Shown in pieces: positions 34,273 through 43,425 of a stretch of 64,000 nucleotides of DNA; position 1 is the first letter of the stretch, and every line of letters starts with the position of its first letter. Below the pieces are notes generated by a model. The model saw nothing but the letters and a program-made list of their open reading frames with translations. It ran no database searches and was not told where the DNA came from. The position numbers and the translations under genes were made by a program. Source of the DNA: Betaproteobacteria bacterium UBA1934. GTDB taxonomy: Bacteria > Pseudomonadota > Gammaproteobacteria > Burkholderiales > Rhodocyclaceae. The stretch covers positions 376,382-440,381 of the forward strand of contig DDFG01000004.1 in NCBI GenBank assembly GCA_002337055.1, written 5' to 3'.

Positions 34273-34908
34273 ATGACCGATCCTGAAGTCACCACACTAC
34301 GCGACCTTTTCCCTCTGGACCGGATTCTGGCGATCATCGCCGTCGTTCCCTGGATCTACCTGGTCTATTGGCGCTTCGGCCACGTTGAATTCGCATTTCC
34401 CGTTCTGGTCGCGCAGATCAACAACTTCTTCTTCATCGCCGGGATGGTGACAAGACGCCCTCCCAAACGGGTCACCACCGACATCCGATTCTGGTTGATT
34501 TCCTTCTTCTCGACCTATGGCACGTTTGGTCCGGCATTCTTCGCCGAAACCGGAACGCCGCTGGTCTCGCTGTGGATATCGAACGGAGTCGCCGCGTGTG
34601 CGTTGATGCTGAGCGTCACCAGCCGTCTGACGCTCGGCCGCAATGTCAGCGTAGTGCCGGCGCGCCGCAATCTGGTCACGACCGGCCCTTACGCCTACAT
34701 CCGGCATCCAATCTACACCGTCGTGTTTCTCACCTACGTCAGTCTCAATCTTCAGTGTTTTTCCATCATCAACCTGTTGATGACCACAACCGTGTTCATT
34801 CTCTTCATGTTCAAGAGCCTGGCCGAAGAGGAATTCCTGAAGAAAGACACCGACTACGTGGCCTACATGCAGAAGGTTCGTTATCGCTGGATTCCCTTCG
34901 TTCTATAA
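34273..34908 (+). CDS. Isoprenylcysteine carboxyl methyltransferase-like membrane protein (ICMT/PEMT family)
   Basis: A 211-residue integral membrane protein with about five hydrophobic segments. The C-terminal half holds the family signature: RRNLVTTGPYAYIRHPIYTVVFLTYV, then AEEEFLKKDTDYVAYMQKVRYRWIPFV (SAM-binding and catalytic region of ICMT/PEMT enzymes). Bacterial members methylate carboxylates or phospholipid headgroups; the substrate here is unknown. It is placed between the unrecognised propeller gene and copy B of the FG-GAP gene. Confidence 0.85.
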   Translation: MTDPEVTTLRDLFPLDRILAIIAVVPWIYLVYWRFGHVEFAFPVLVAQINNFFFIAGMVTRRPPKRVTTDIRFWLISFFSTYGTFGPAFFAETGTPLVSLWISNGVAACALMLSVTSRLTLGRNVSVVPARRNLVTTGPYAYIRHPIYTVVFLTYVSLNLQCFSIINLLMTTTVFILFMFKSLAEEEFLKKDTDYVAYMQKVRYRWIPFVL

Positions 34909-34948
34909 CGGTTGCATGACCCCGTCCGGACGTGGAGAAAACTGAAAT

Positions 34949-36229
34949 ATGGCCAGTCGACTGATCATCGCGATGCTCGATCTTGTTGAGCGCCCGCTCG
35001 AAAAGCCGCGCTGGAACGACACCATCACCTGGCTGAACCGGCCTGAGCAAAAACGGCTGGAAGCGTTGGCGCTCGATCCACAGGACGGATGGAAAACGCA
35101 CCGCTTCGAATTGGGTTACCCCGGCGACAGCGAGAAGATCGAATATGGCGAGTTTGTCACCACGGGCGTCGGAGACATCGATGGCGATGGACGTGCGGAA
35201 GTCGTCTTCGGCGTAACCCCAACCCAGCAAGCTTGCCATGTGCTCGCGTATCGCAGTGACGGCACCGCCTGGCGGCCGGAAGCGGTATGCCAAGGACTGG
35301 ATCCGGTCAAATTCATCCGCGTCATGGCGCTTGGCGATATTGACCAGGACGGTTGCGACGAAATCGTCATCGGCGCCCGCCCAGATGGCACGACCCTGCT
35401 GCTCGACCGGCAGGCTTCGCACTATTCGGTCGAGACGATAGACGCCCACCAGGAGGGTGCGGGCATCTCCAACGTGCGTGAGGTGACCGTCGGCATCCTC
35501 GACGGCGGGCAACCCGACGTTTTCACCGCGTCAGGACGTAGCAATTTGCGGCTGAAAAAAGACCAGACACCGGATATCAAATGGAATTCGGTACCCGGGC
35601 GCCTGTTCCGCCACAGGCGCAAAAATGGCGGTTGGGAAAGGTCAGTCATTGACGACTTTGACGGTATTACGCACAGCCGCGTACTGCGCGTCGGCGAAAT
35701 CGCGGGCACCCGACGCCTTATCTCCTGCTCGGTTGGCGTGGCCGACAACGCAAATCAACGCATCGATCCCGAACCCACGCTGCGCATGCATACCATCGGC
35801 GCGGACGGCACCATCTCCAGCGAGATCATCGGCGTTCTCGAAAAATCGATCATGTGCCGCAGCATGGCGATCGGCGACATTGACGGCGACGGGGAAAACG
35901 AACTGGTGGTCGGCACGCGATCGCTGGCGTTCGACGGCTACGGGAAAACCTTCCTGTACGCGTACAAGTACAAAGCAGCCAATGCAACCTGGACGCGAAC
36001 CATACTGGATACTAGCGAGCCGCTCGGTTTTCGCTCCCTCACCCTCGCCGACCTCGACGGAGATGGCCGACTCGCCGTGATCGCCTCCGACGACGGCAAG
36101 GGCATGATCAAGGCCTACCGCTTCCGCAACCATGCATGGCATGCCGAAATCGTGCTTTCGCGCCCGAACCTCATTTTTTGTACCGCGATGAGCATGGTGC
36201 ACATTCCCGAACGACAACGCCCCATTTGA
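34949..36229 (+). CDS. FG-GAP/VCBS-type calcium-loop propeller protein, copy B
   Basis: A 426-residue paralogue of copy A, clearly alike from end to end: MASRLIIAMLDLVERPL, PEQKRLEALALDPQDGW, DIDGDGRAEVVFGVTP, GDIDQDGCDEIVIGARPDG, DIDGDGENELVVGTRSL and DLDGDGRLAVIASDDGKG. Copy B carries a ~12-residue insert (RSNLRLKKDQTPDIKW) and one altered loop (DQDG). Both copies share a similar leader just before the ATG (TGGAGA followed by an A-rich stretch). Duplication with divergence suggests a heterodimer or two related ligands. Confidence 0.85.
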   Translation: MASRLIIAMLDLVERPLEKPRWNDTITWLNRPEQKRLEALALDPQDGWKTHRFELGYPGDSEKIEYGEFVTTGVGDIDGDGRAEVVFGVTPTQQACHVLAYRSDGTAWRPEAVCQGLDPVKFIRVMALGDIDQDGCDEIVIGARPDGTTLLLDRQASHYSVETIDAHQEGAGISNVREVTVGILDGGQPDVFTASGRSNLRLKKDQTPDIKWNSVPGRLFRHRRKNGGWERSVIDDFDGITHSRVLRVGEIAGTRRLISCSVGVADNANQRIDPEPTLRMHTIGADGTISSEIIGVLEKSIMCRSMAIGDIDGDGENELVVGTRSLAFDGYGKTFLYAYKYKAANATWTRTILDTSEPLGFRSLTLADLDGDGRLAVIASDDGKGMIKAYRFRNHAWHAEIVLSRPNLIFCTAMSMVHIPERQRPI

Positions 36230-36251
36230 CATGAATCTTAGGAGACCCGAC

Positions 36252-36953
36252 ATGACAAGCTCTTTGGCATCCCGTCTGGAAACAACACAGAATCGCCTGG
36301 CTGAAGCTGCCCGCCTGGCCGGGCGCGACCCGGCCACCGTTCACTTGCTAGCGATCAGCAAGACGCAACCCGCTGAGGTGATCCAGGCCGCTTACGATGC
36401 CGGCCTCCGCGCGTTTGGCGAGAACTATTTGCAGGAAGCGATCGAGAAACAGCCGCTGCTGCCAGACGATATCGAGTGGCACTGCACCGGCCCGGTGCAG
36501 AGCAACAAGAGCAAACTGGTCGCGGAGCATTTTGACTGGTGCCACACGGTCGACAGCCTGAAACTGGCCGAACGCCTGAACAGTCAACGTCCCGCAGCTC
36601 TGCCCCCCCTCAATATCTGTATCCAGCTGCATATTGGCGGCGAGGAGAGCAAGAGCGGCATCGCCGTCAGCGAGGTCCCGGCGATGGCTGCTGCCCTCTC
36701 CCAACTGCCCCGCCTGCGCGTGCGTGGCATCATGACCATTCCTCCGGCCAGCGAGGATCCGGTCGAGCAACGGCGCTGGTTTGCCGAAGCTCGCGCCGTC
36801 TATGAACAGTTGCGAGCCCAACTGCCGCAGGTCGATACCCTGTCCATGGGCATGTCCGGAGACATGGAGGCGGCCATTGCCGAGGGTAGCACCATGATCC
36901 GTATTGGTTCGGCGCTGTTCGGACCACGACCGCCCAAAACCCCGACCGCCTAG
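36252..36953 (+). CDS. YggS/PLPBP-family pyridoxal-phosphate homeostasis protein
   Basis: A 233-residue PLP-binding barrel protein. The PLP lysine is in LLAISKTQP. AFGENYLQEAIEK, WHCTGPVQSNKSK, LSMGMSGDMEAAI and GSTMIRIGSALFGPR are all family blocks. The ATG at 36252 follows AGGAG with seven-base spacing; a seven-codon upstream extension is less likely. These proteins control free PLP and amino-acid pools and have no known catalysis. The usual neighbour pilT/proC is not seen. Confidence 0.94.
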   Translation: MTSSLASRLETTQNRLAEAARLAGRDPATVHLLAISKTQPAEVIQAAYDAGLRAFGENYLQEAIEKQPLLPDDIEWHCTGPVQSNKSKLVAEHFDWCHTVDSLKLAERLNSQRPAALPPLNICIQLHIGGEESKSGIAVSEVPAMAAALSQLPRLRVRGIMTIPPASEDPVEQRRWFAEARAVYEQLRAQLPQVDTLSMGMSGDMEAAIAEGSTMIRIGSALFGPRPPKTPTA

Positions 36954-36970
36954 GTTTTGCAGGATCGATC

Positions 36971-38332
36971 ATGCAGACCGCAACGGGTGCGCTTGCCGAA
37001 CTTATCGTCCGGACAACTTTTGATAGTCTGCCGTCAACCGTGGTCTGGGAGGCCAAGCGGCGAATAGCGGATGTCGTCGGGGCCGGTCTCGCCGGTTCGC
37101 AGACCCCGGTGGGGAAACGCATTGCCGAGTTCGCGTCCGGTCCGGGCAAGTCGGGCCACTGCGTGATCTGGGGGTCGGACGAGCGCACTTCGCCAGCGCA
37201 CGCGGCGCTGGCCAACGGCACGCAGACCTTCCACCTCGAACTGGACGACGTTCACCGAACCTCGAATACGCATCCGGGGGTCACCACCATTCCCGCCGCG
37301 CTGGCGCTCGCCGAGTCACTTCGCTTGAGTGGCCGGGCACTCCTGACATCGGTGATTCTGGGGTACGAAGCGCAAATTCGCGTCGGCCTGGCGGTCAGCC
37401 CTTCGATCTTTCTCGACCGTACCTTTCTGCCTCCCGGCACGATGGGCGTCTTTGGCGCAACGGCCGCAACGGCCAAGCTGCTAGGTCTCGACCACATAGC
37501 AACCGCCGGGGCCTTGGGCGTGGCCTCCTATGTCGGGCCGCTGGCGCCGTTCGAATCCTTCAGGCTCGGCGCACCCGCCAAAGATGTAATCATGGGATGG
37601 GCAAACCTGTCCGGATTGCACGCTTCCGAACTCGCGGCGCTCGGGTTCGGCGGCCCCGAGTCGGCCCTGGAAGGCCACTACGGATTCTGCAAGACCGTGT
37701 CAGAACGTTTCGACATGGATCGATTTGCGCAAGGTCTGGGGCATTCCTTTGAAATTCTCCGTACCGGGATCAAACCCTATGCGTGTTGCCGGCAACATCA
37801 CACCGCCATTGACGCGGTGGCGGCGCTAAAAGAAGCACACGGACTCCGTCCGGAACAGGTGGAACGCATCCGACACCGGACCTTTGTGGTCGCCAGCCGG
37901 GGCGCCGACAAACAGCCGCAATCGGTGCAGTCTGCCAAGTACAGCGCGCCGTACACGATTGCAGTGGCGCTCGCCGTCGGCCGCAACGAAAGACCACAGT
38001 ATTCGCTCGACATGATCCACGACCCCGCGCTGCGCGACCTTGCGTCACGGGTGGAGGTCTATCCGGATGCCGAACTTGAGGCGCTCTACAACGACAAATG
38101 GGCCAGCATTGTCGAAATCACGCTGAAAGACGGTCAGGTGCTGACGGCCCGGCGCGACCTGCCCAAGGGCGAGCCAGAACACCCTCTATCGGACGCGGAA
38201 CTGGAGGCGAAGTTTCTGTCTCTGGCAACTGATTGCGTCTCCATCGAACGCGCCAAGGCAGTCTGGGAGATGATATTCAGTCTGGATGAGGTTTCGGACG
38301 TTTCGACGCTGACAGGCCTCCTCGCGGCGTAG
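36971..38332 (+). CDS. MmgE/PrpD family protein
   Basis: A 453-residue protein of the 2-methylcitrate dehydratase-like family: HLELDDVHRTSNTHPGVTTIPAALALAES, PAKDVIMGWANLSGLHASELAALGFGGPESALEG and KPYACCRQHHTAIDAV. No prpB/prpC/acn genes accompany it, so methylcitrate-cycle function is unlikely. Members also act on itaconate-like or cyclic substrates. It converges with a Rieske oxygenase gene 28 bases away. Confidence 0.88.
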   Translation: MQTATGALAELIVRTTFDSLPSTVVWEAKRRIADVVGAGLAGSQTPVGKRIAEFASGPGKSGHCVIWGSDERTSPAHAALANGTQTFHLELDDVHRTSNTHPGVTTIPAALALAESLRLSGRALLTSVILGYEAQIRVGLAVSPSIFLDRTFLPPGTMGVFGATAATAKLLGLDHIATAGALGVASYVGPLAPFESFRLGAPAKDVIMGWANLSGLHASELAALGFGGPESALEGHYGFCKTVSERFDMDRFAQGLGHSFEILRTGIKPYACCRQHHTAIDAVAALKEAHGLRPEQVERIRHRTFVVASRGADKQPQSVQSAKYSAPYTIAVALAVGRNERPQYSLDMIHDPALRDLASRVEVYPDAELEALYNDKWASIVEITLKDGQVLTARRDLPKGEPEHPLSDAELEAKFLSLATDCVSIERAKAVWEMIFSLDEVSDVSTLTGLLAA

Positions 38333-38360
38333 CGCCCGCAGACCGGCCACCAGAGCGCAA

Positions 38361-39470
38361 TCACTCCGCTTCCATCTGCCGCCGATAGAACTCGTGGAAG
38401 TGTTGCATGCCATCTTCCATCGGGCTCTGATAGGGACCGACTTCGTTGAGGCCTTCCTTCAGCAACGCGTGCCGTCCGCGATCCATGCGCTCGCCGATTT
38501 CGTCGTCTTCGATGGCGGTTTCCATATAAGCAGCGCGTTCGGCGGCAATGAATTCACGCTCGAAATCGACGACTTCTTCCGGGTAGTAGAACTCGACGAC
38601 ATTCATCGTCCGGTTCACATCCTGCGGGATCAGGGTCGACACCACCAGCACATGCGGATACCACTCGACCATGATGTTTGGATAGTAAGTCAACCAGATC
38701 GCCCCGTGCTCAGGGGTGGCGCCCTCGATTCCGTACAGCTCCTTGACCGCCGCCTGCCAGCGCTGATAAACCGGACTACCAGACTTGGCGAGCGAGGTAA
38801 TGCCGACGCGCTGCACGGAATACCACTCGCCAAACTGCCAGCTCAGGTCGTCGCAGGTCACGAAATTGCCCAAGCCGGGATGGAACGGCACGACGTGGTA
38901 ATCCTCCAGATACACCTCGATGAAGGTTTTCCAGTTGTAATGGCAGGTGTGCATTTCGACGTGATCGAGCTTATAGCCCGTAAAATCGAGATGCGACGCC
39001 AATCCCATGCCGGCAAGATCGACATTGGCGGAGCGCGGCCCCTTGAAGAGCAGACCGTTCCACTCTTCCAGCTTCTCCTTGCCGAGATTGAGGCAGGGGT
39101 TTTGCGGAAAGTGCGGCGCGCCCATCAACTGACCGCCCTGATCGTACGTCCAGCGATGCACGGGACAGACGATGGGGCCGTTCAGATGGCCCTGCCCCTG
39201 CAACATGATCGCCTGCCGATGGCGGCAGACGTTGGACATCCGCCAATAACCTCGGTCGCCGCCATTGATCAGCAGTTTGCCGTGGTCGAGCCATTCCAGC
39301 GAACGCCAGTCACCTGGATCTGGTGTCATCAGGCGATGTCCGACATAACCCGGGCCGTGATTGAACAGGCGCTGCATTTCGCGCTCGAAAATCTTGTCGT
39401 CGAAATACCAATTGACCGGCAACTGGCAAGCAGCGGGTTTCAGCAAACGGGAATCCGCGAAATCGGTCAT
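38361..39470 (-). CDS. Rieske aromatic-ring-hydroxylating oxygenase, alpha subunit
   Basis: A 369-residue oxygenase subunit. The Rieske 2Fe-2S ligands are Cys82, His84, Cys102 and His105 (CRH-17 residues-CPVH). The catalytic domain has the mononuclear iron motif EVYLEDYHVVPFHPGLGNF with the bridging Asp. No beta subunit, ferredoxin or reductase gene is adjacent, so it may be an alpha-only (carnitine- or steroid/choline-type) oxygenase. Substrate unknown. Confidence 0.9.
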   Translation of the reverse strand: MTDFADSRLLKPAACQLPVNWYFDDKIFEREMQRLFNHGPGYVGHRLMTPDPGDWRSLEWLDHGKLLINGGDRGYWRMSNVCRHRQAIMLQGQGHLNGPIVCPVHRWTYDQGGQLMGAPHFPQNPCLNLGKEKLEEWNGLLFKGPRSANVDLAGMGLASHLDFTGYKLDHVEMHTCHYNWKTFIEVYLEDYHVVPFHPGLGNFVTCDDLSWQFGEWYSVQRVGITSLAKSGSPVYQRWQAAVKELYGIEGATPEHGAIWLTYYPNIMVEWYPHVLVVSTLIPQDVNRTMNVVEFYYPEEVVDFEREFIAAERAAYMETAIEDDEIGERMDRGRHALLKEGLNEVGPYQSPMEDGMQHFHEFYRRQMEAE

Positions 39471-39546
39471 TCCATCCCTCCGATGACGGCCTCGGTGTGT
39501 TAGAGATCGGTCATTTTATCATCACACGCACCCTCCGCCCCTTTGT

Positions 39547-39576
39547 TTGACCGCCCCCCGCCGAATAGAGTATTTT
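39547..39576 (+). promoter_or_regulatory. Candidate promoter of xseB-ispA-dxs-folE2
   Basis: TTGACC (39547-39552) and TATTTT (39571-39576) are separated by 18 bases in the gap between the divergent Rieske and xseB genes. The start would fall near 39583, downstream of the ATG at 39580, and so favours the GTG at 39610 as the xseB start. Confidence 0.35.
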
Positions 39577-39609
39577 TCAATGTTTTCCTCATTTCCGGTT
39601 CTTTCGCTC

Positions 39610-39852
39610 GTGGCCGCCATCAAACCACCCGCCGTCGCCTCGCTCAAGTTTGAAGCCGCTCTGGCTGAACTCGAAGATATCGCTCGCAATATGGAAGGCG
39701 GCAACCTCGAACTTGAGCAATCGATCGCCGCCTATCGCCGCGGCGTCGAACTGCTCAAGCATTGCCGTCAGCAACTGACCGCCGCCGAAGAACAAGTCCG
39801 CATACTCGAAGACAACGAATTGAAACCTTTCACCGACGAGGCCGGCGCGTGA
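39610..39852 (+). CDS. xseB: Exodeoxyribonuclease VII small subunit
   Basis: The core FEAALAELEDIARNMEGGNLELEQSIAAYRRGVELLKHCRQQLTAAEEQVRILE is the XseB signature. From the GTG at 39610 the product has 80 residues, the same as E. coli XseB; an ATG at 39580 would add ten atypical residues and lies upstream of the predicted transcript start. Partner of XseA, which is elsewhere. The stop overlaps the ispA start (GTGA), the common xseB-ispA-dxs arrangement. Confidence 0.9.
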   Translation: MAAIKPPAVASLKFEAALAELEDIARNMEGGNLELEQSIAAYRRGVELLKHCRQQLTAAEEQVRILEDNELKPFTDEAGA

Positions 39853-40742
39853 GCGATCCCGCATTTGCCGAATGGATGGGCGCGGTACAACAGCGCGTCG
39901 AACGGGCGCTCGGCCGGTTTCTGCCCGCCTCCGAGAACATGCCGCCGCGACTGCACGCAGCCATGCGCTACGCGACGTTGGGCGGCGGCAAGCGCGTTCG
40001 GCCCCTGCTGGCATTTGCCGCTGGCGAACTGACGCACGCACCGGCCGATCGACTGGAAGTCGCGGCCTGCGCAGTCGAGATGATCCACGCCTATTCGCTG
40101 GTGCATGACGATCTGCCTTGCATGGACGATGACGTGCTGCGTCGCGGCCGTCCGACCTGCCACGTCGAATACGACGAAGCGACCGCATTGCTGGTGGGAG
40201 ACAGCCTGCAAACCCTGGCGTTCGAACTGCTGGCGAGGGAACCGCTCGGCGAGCCGGCACGACAACTCGAAATGGTGACGCTGCTGGCGCAGGCCAGTGG
40301 TTCGCACGGTATGGCGGGCGGCCAGGCGATCGATCTCGCCGCGGTCGGCAAAGCTTTGAACCAACCCGAACTTGAGCTGATGCACGCTCTCAAGACGGGT
40401 GCGCTGATCCGCGCCGCCACGCTGCTCGGCGCCCTCTGCGGCGAACCGATGCCAGCACCCGCACGCGAAGCACTGGATCGCTTCGCCAAACGCGCCGGCC
40501 TGCTCTTTCAGGTCGTCGACGATATCCTCGATTGCACCGCCAATACCGCGACGCTCGGCAAAACCGCCGGCAAGGACGAAGCGGCCGACAAACCCACCTA
40601 CGTCAGTCTGCTCGGCCTCGACGAAGCGCGCCGCTACGCTGAAGAACTACGGGCCGAGGCCCTGGGCGCACTGGCACCTTTCGGCGGTCGTGCCCAACGG
40701 CTGACCGAACTCGCCGATTTCATCTGCCATCGGCACTTCTGA
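39849..40742 (+). CDS. ispA: Farnesyl diphosphate synthase (geranyltranstransferase)
   Basis: A 297-residue prenyltransferase joining IPP to DMAPP and GPP. The two aspartate-rich motifs are HDDLPCMDDDVLRRGRP and FQVVDDILDCTANTATLGKTAGKD. GGGKRVRPLL binds the diphosphate. The GTG at 39849 overlaps the xseB stop by four bases; open codons upstream lie inside xseB. dxs follows after two bases. Confidence 0.96.
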   Translation: MSDPAFAEWMGAVQQRVERALGRFLPASENMPPRLHAAMRYATLGGGKRVRPLLAFAAGELTHAPADRLEVAACAVEMIHAYSLVHDDLPCMDDDVLRRGRPTCHVEYDEATALLVGDSLQTLAFELLAREPLGEPARQLEMVTLLAQASGSHGMAGGQAIDLAAVGKALNQPELELMHALKTGALIRAATLLGALCGEPMPAPAREALDRFAKRAGLLFQVVDDILDCTANTATLGKTAGKDEAADKPTYVSLLGLDEARRYAEELRAEALGALAPFGGRAQRLTELADFICHRHF

Positions 40743-40744
40743 CA

Positions 40745-42598
40745 ATGACCGACACCCCCCTGCTCGACACGATACAGACTCCGCACGATCTGCGCTGCCT
40801 TGACCGTGCCCAACTACCCCAACTCGCCGAAGAACTGCGCGGCTTCCTGATCGAGTCCGTTGCCGCCACGGGCGGACACCTCTCGTCCAATCTCGGCACC
40901 GTCGAACTCACGCTCGCGTTGCATTACGTATTCAACACGCCTGAAGACCGTCTGGTCTGGGATGTCGGGCACCAATGCTATGCGCACAAGGTTCTCACCG
41001 GTCGTCGGCAGGGCATGGAGCGGCTGCGCATGGCCGGTGGCGTTTCCGGCTTTCCCAAGCGTTGCGAGAGCGGATACGACACCTTTGGCGTCGGTCATTC
41101 CTCAACTTCGATTTCGGCGGCGCTGGGCATGGCCATCGCCGCCCAGCAAAAAGGTGAGGACCGCAAGGCAGTCGCCATCATCGGCGACGGCGCCATGTCC
41201 GCCGGCATGGCGTTCGAGGCGCTGAACAACGCCGGAGACAGCAATACCGACCTGCTGGTCATTCTCAACGACAACGAAATGTCGATCTCGCCGCCGGTCG
41301 GCGCCCTAAACAAGATTCTTGCCCGCATGTTGTCGGGCAAGGCCGTCGCCGTCGCCCGGCGTGGTGCTCGCAGCGTGCTTTCCGGCGCGCCCTCGTTGCT
41401 CGAGTTCGCCCGCCGAGCCGAAGAACACGTCAAAGGCATGATCTCGCCGTCGACGCTGTTCGAGGAATTTGGCTTCAACTATTTCGGCCCGATCGATGGC
41501 CATGATCTTGATGCCTTGCTACCGACGCTGGAAAATCTGCGCGGCCAGCGAGGCCGTTTCCTGCTGCATGTGATCACCCAGAAGGGCCACGGTTACCACA
41601 AGGCGGAAGCCGATCCCATCCTCTATCACGGGGTCGGCAAATTCGACCCCGACGCCGGCATTGCCGCCGCCACCGGCAAGCTGACCTACACGCAAGTTTT
41701 CGGCGATTGGCTATGCGACATGGCCGCCGCCGATCCCGATCTGGTCGCCATCACGCCCGCGATGCGCGAGGGCTCAGGCATGGTTCGCTATGCCGAAACC
41801 TTCCCGAAGCGCTATTTCGACGTTGGCATTGCCGAACAGCACGCCGTCACCTTTGCCGCCGGCCTGGCGTGCGAGGGTCTGAAACCGGTCGTTGCCATCT
41901 ATTCGACCTTTCTGCAACGCGCCTATGACCAGCTGGTGCATGATGTAGCGCTGCAAAACCTGCCGGTGATGTTCGCCATCGACCGGGGCGGCCTGGTTGG
42001 CGCCGACGGCCCCACCCACCATGGCACATTTGATCTCTCCTACCTTGCCTGTATTCCCAACATGGTGATCATGGCGCCAGCCAACGAGGCCGAATGCCGG
42101 CGCATGTTGAGCACGGCCTATCGTCACAAAGGCCCGAGCGCGGTGCGGTATCCGCGTGGTGCAGGCACGGGTATCGTCCCCGACGGCGCACTGGACACGC
42201 TGCCCATTGGCCGGGGCGAAGTGTTGCGGCGCGGACAAAATGTCGCGCTGCTTGCCTTTGGCAGCCTGGTGCCCGCCGCCCTCGCGGCGGCGCAGGAACT
42301 CGACGCAACAGCGGCGAACATGCGCTTCATCAAACCGCTCGACATCGACCTTGTGGCCGATATCGCCGGGAACCATATGCTGCTGGTCAGTATCGAAGAA
42401 AACAGCGTCATCGGCGGCGCGGGCAGCGAAATCGAACGCACCCTGCGCGAGCGCGGCCTCGCCGTTCCGGTGCTACGCCTGGGCCTGCCCGACCGCTTTA
42501 TCGATCATGGCGAGCAGGCACAATTGCTCGCCGAACTGGGGCTCGACGCCCCCGGCATCGTCCGCACCGTGCGCGCATACCTCGCTGCCCTTGAATGA
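40745..42598 (+). CDS. dxs: 1-deoxy-D-xylulose-5-phosphate synthase
   Basis: A 617-residue thiamine-diphosphate enzyme for the first step of the MEP pathway (pyruvate and glyceraldehyde-3-phosphate to DXP). Conserved blocks: GGHLSSNLGTVELTLALHYVF, GDGAMSAGMAFEALNNAG (ThDP motif), RYFDVGIAEQHAVTFAAGLA and PTHHGTFDLSYL. The stop overlaps the folE2 start (ATGA). Confidence 0.97.
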   Translation: MTDTPLLDTIQTPHDLRCLDRAQLPQLAEELRGFLIESVAATGGHLSSNLGTVELTLALHYVFNTPEDRLVWDVGHQCYAHKVLTGRRQGMERLRMAGGVSGFPKRCESGYDTFGVGHSSTSISAALGMAIAAQQKGEDRKAVAIIGDGAMSAGMAFEALNNAGDSNTDLLVILNDNEMSISPPVGALNKILARMLSGKAVAVARRGARSVLSGAPSLLEFARRAEEHVKGMISPSTLFEEFGFNYFGPIDGHDLDALLPTLENLRGQRGRFLLHVITQKGHGYHKAEADPILYHGVGKFDPDAGIAAATGKLTYTQVFGDWLCDMAAADPDLVAITPAMREGSGMVRYAETFPKRYFDVGIAEQHAVTFAAGLACEGLKPVVAIYSTFLQRAYDQLVHDVALQNLPVMFAIDRGGLVGADGPTHHGTFDLSYLACIPNMVIMAPANEAECRRMLSTAYRHKGPSAVRYPRGAGTGIVPDGALDTLPIGRGEVLRRGQNVALLAFGSLVPAALAAAQELDATAANMRFIKPLDIDLVADIAGNHMLLVSIEENSVIGGAGSEIERTLRERGLAVPVLRLGLPDRFIDHGEQAQLLAELGLDAPGIVRTVRAYLAALE

Positions 42599-43413
42599 AC
42601 ACCATGAACACAAAACAGACTGCTTCCTCCACCATTCCCGATGTCCAGGGCTCTGCCGACACACGTCAGATTGCCATCAACAAGGTTGGCGTCAAATCCA
42701 TCCGCCACCCAATGCGAATCCGCGACCAGAATGGAGGCCTTCAGCACACCATCGCCACTTTCAACATGTATGTCGGGCTGCCGCACAATTTCAAAGGCAC
42801 CCACATGTCGCGTTTTGTCGAGATCCTGAACGGGCACGAACGCGAGATTTCTGTTGAAAGCTTTCCGGTCATGCTTTCCGAAATGGTCGAACGACTGGAA
42901 GCGGAAACCGGGCACATAGAGATGAATTTTCCGTATTTCATCAACAAGGCGGCCCCCGTTTCCGGCGTGCAAAGCCTGATGGATTACGAGGTCACGCTGA
43001 TTGGCGACATCTGTCACGGCGAAATCGTCACGTCGATCAAGGTCGTTGTGCCGGTGACCAGCCTTTGCCCGTGTTCCAAAAAGATTTCCGAACGCGGCGC
43101 CCACAACCAGCGCTCGCACGTCACCATCACGGCACGCGCCACCGAGTTTGTGTGGATTGAAGAACTGATCCGCGTCGCCGAAGAAGAGGCCTCTTGTGAA
43201 CTGTATGGCCTGCTCAAGCGTCCGGACGAAAAACATGTCACCGAGCGCGCTTACGACAACCCGAAGTTTGTCGAGGACATGGTGCGCGACGTCGCCGCGC
43301 GGTTGAATGCCGACTCACGCATTCTTGCCTACGTGGTCGAATCGGAAAACTTCGAGAGCATACACAACCACTCGGCCTACGCGTTGATCGAACGCGATAA
43401 GACTAAAGATTGA
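42595..43413 (+). CDS. folE2: GTP cyclohydrolase IB (FolE2)
   Basis: A 272-residue type IB GTP cyclohydrolase, the metal-flexible enzyme giving dihydroneopterin triphosphate for folate or queuosine. Family blocks: FNMYVGLPHNFKGTHMSRF, VPVTSLCPCSKKISERGAHNQRS (Cys metal/active site) and ESIHNHSAYALIERD. The ATG overlaps the dxs stop by four bases. FolE2 proteins are often under zinc control, but no Zur box was recognised because the gene is internal to the operon. queG elsewhere in the window is a possible pathway partner. Confidence 0.95.
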   Translation: MNTMNTKQTASSTIPDVQGSADTRQIAINKVGVKSIRHPMRIRDQNGGLQHTIATFNMYVGLPHNFKGTHMSRFVEILNGHEREISVESFPVMLSEMVERLEAETGHIEMNFPYFINKAAPVSGVQSLMDYEVTLIGDICHGEIVTSIKVVVPVTSLCPCSKKISERGAHNQRSHVTITARATEFVWIEELIRVAEEEASCELYGLLKRPDEKHVTERAYDNPKFVEDMVRDVAARLNADSRILAYVVESENFESIHNHSAYALIERDKTKD

Positions 43414-43425
43414 TTGACGCCCGGC

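Noticed and set aside
38394..39503. 369-codon open frame opposite the Rieske gene
   Set aside because: Same length as the true gene but in antisense; the Rieske and iron motifs prove the - strand frame.
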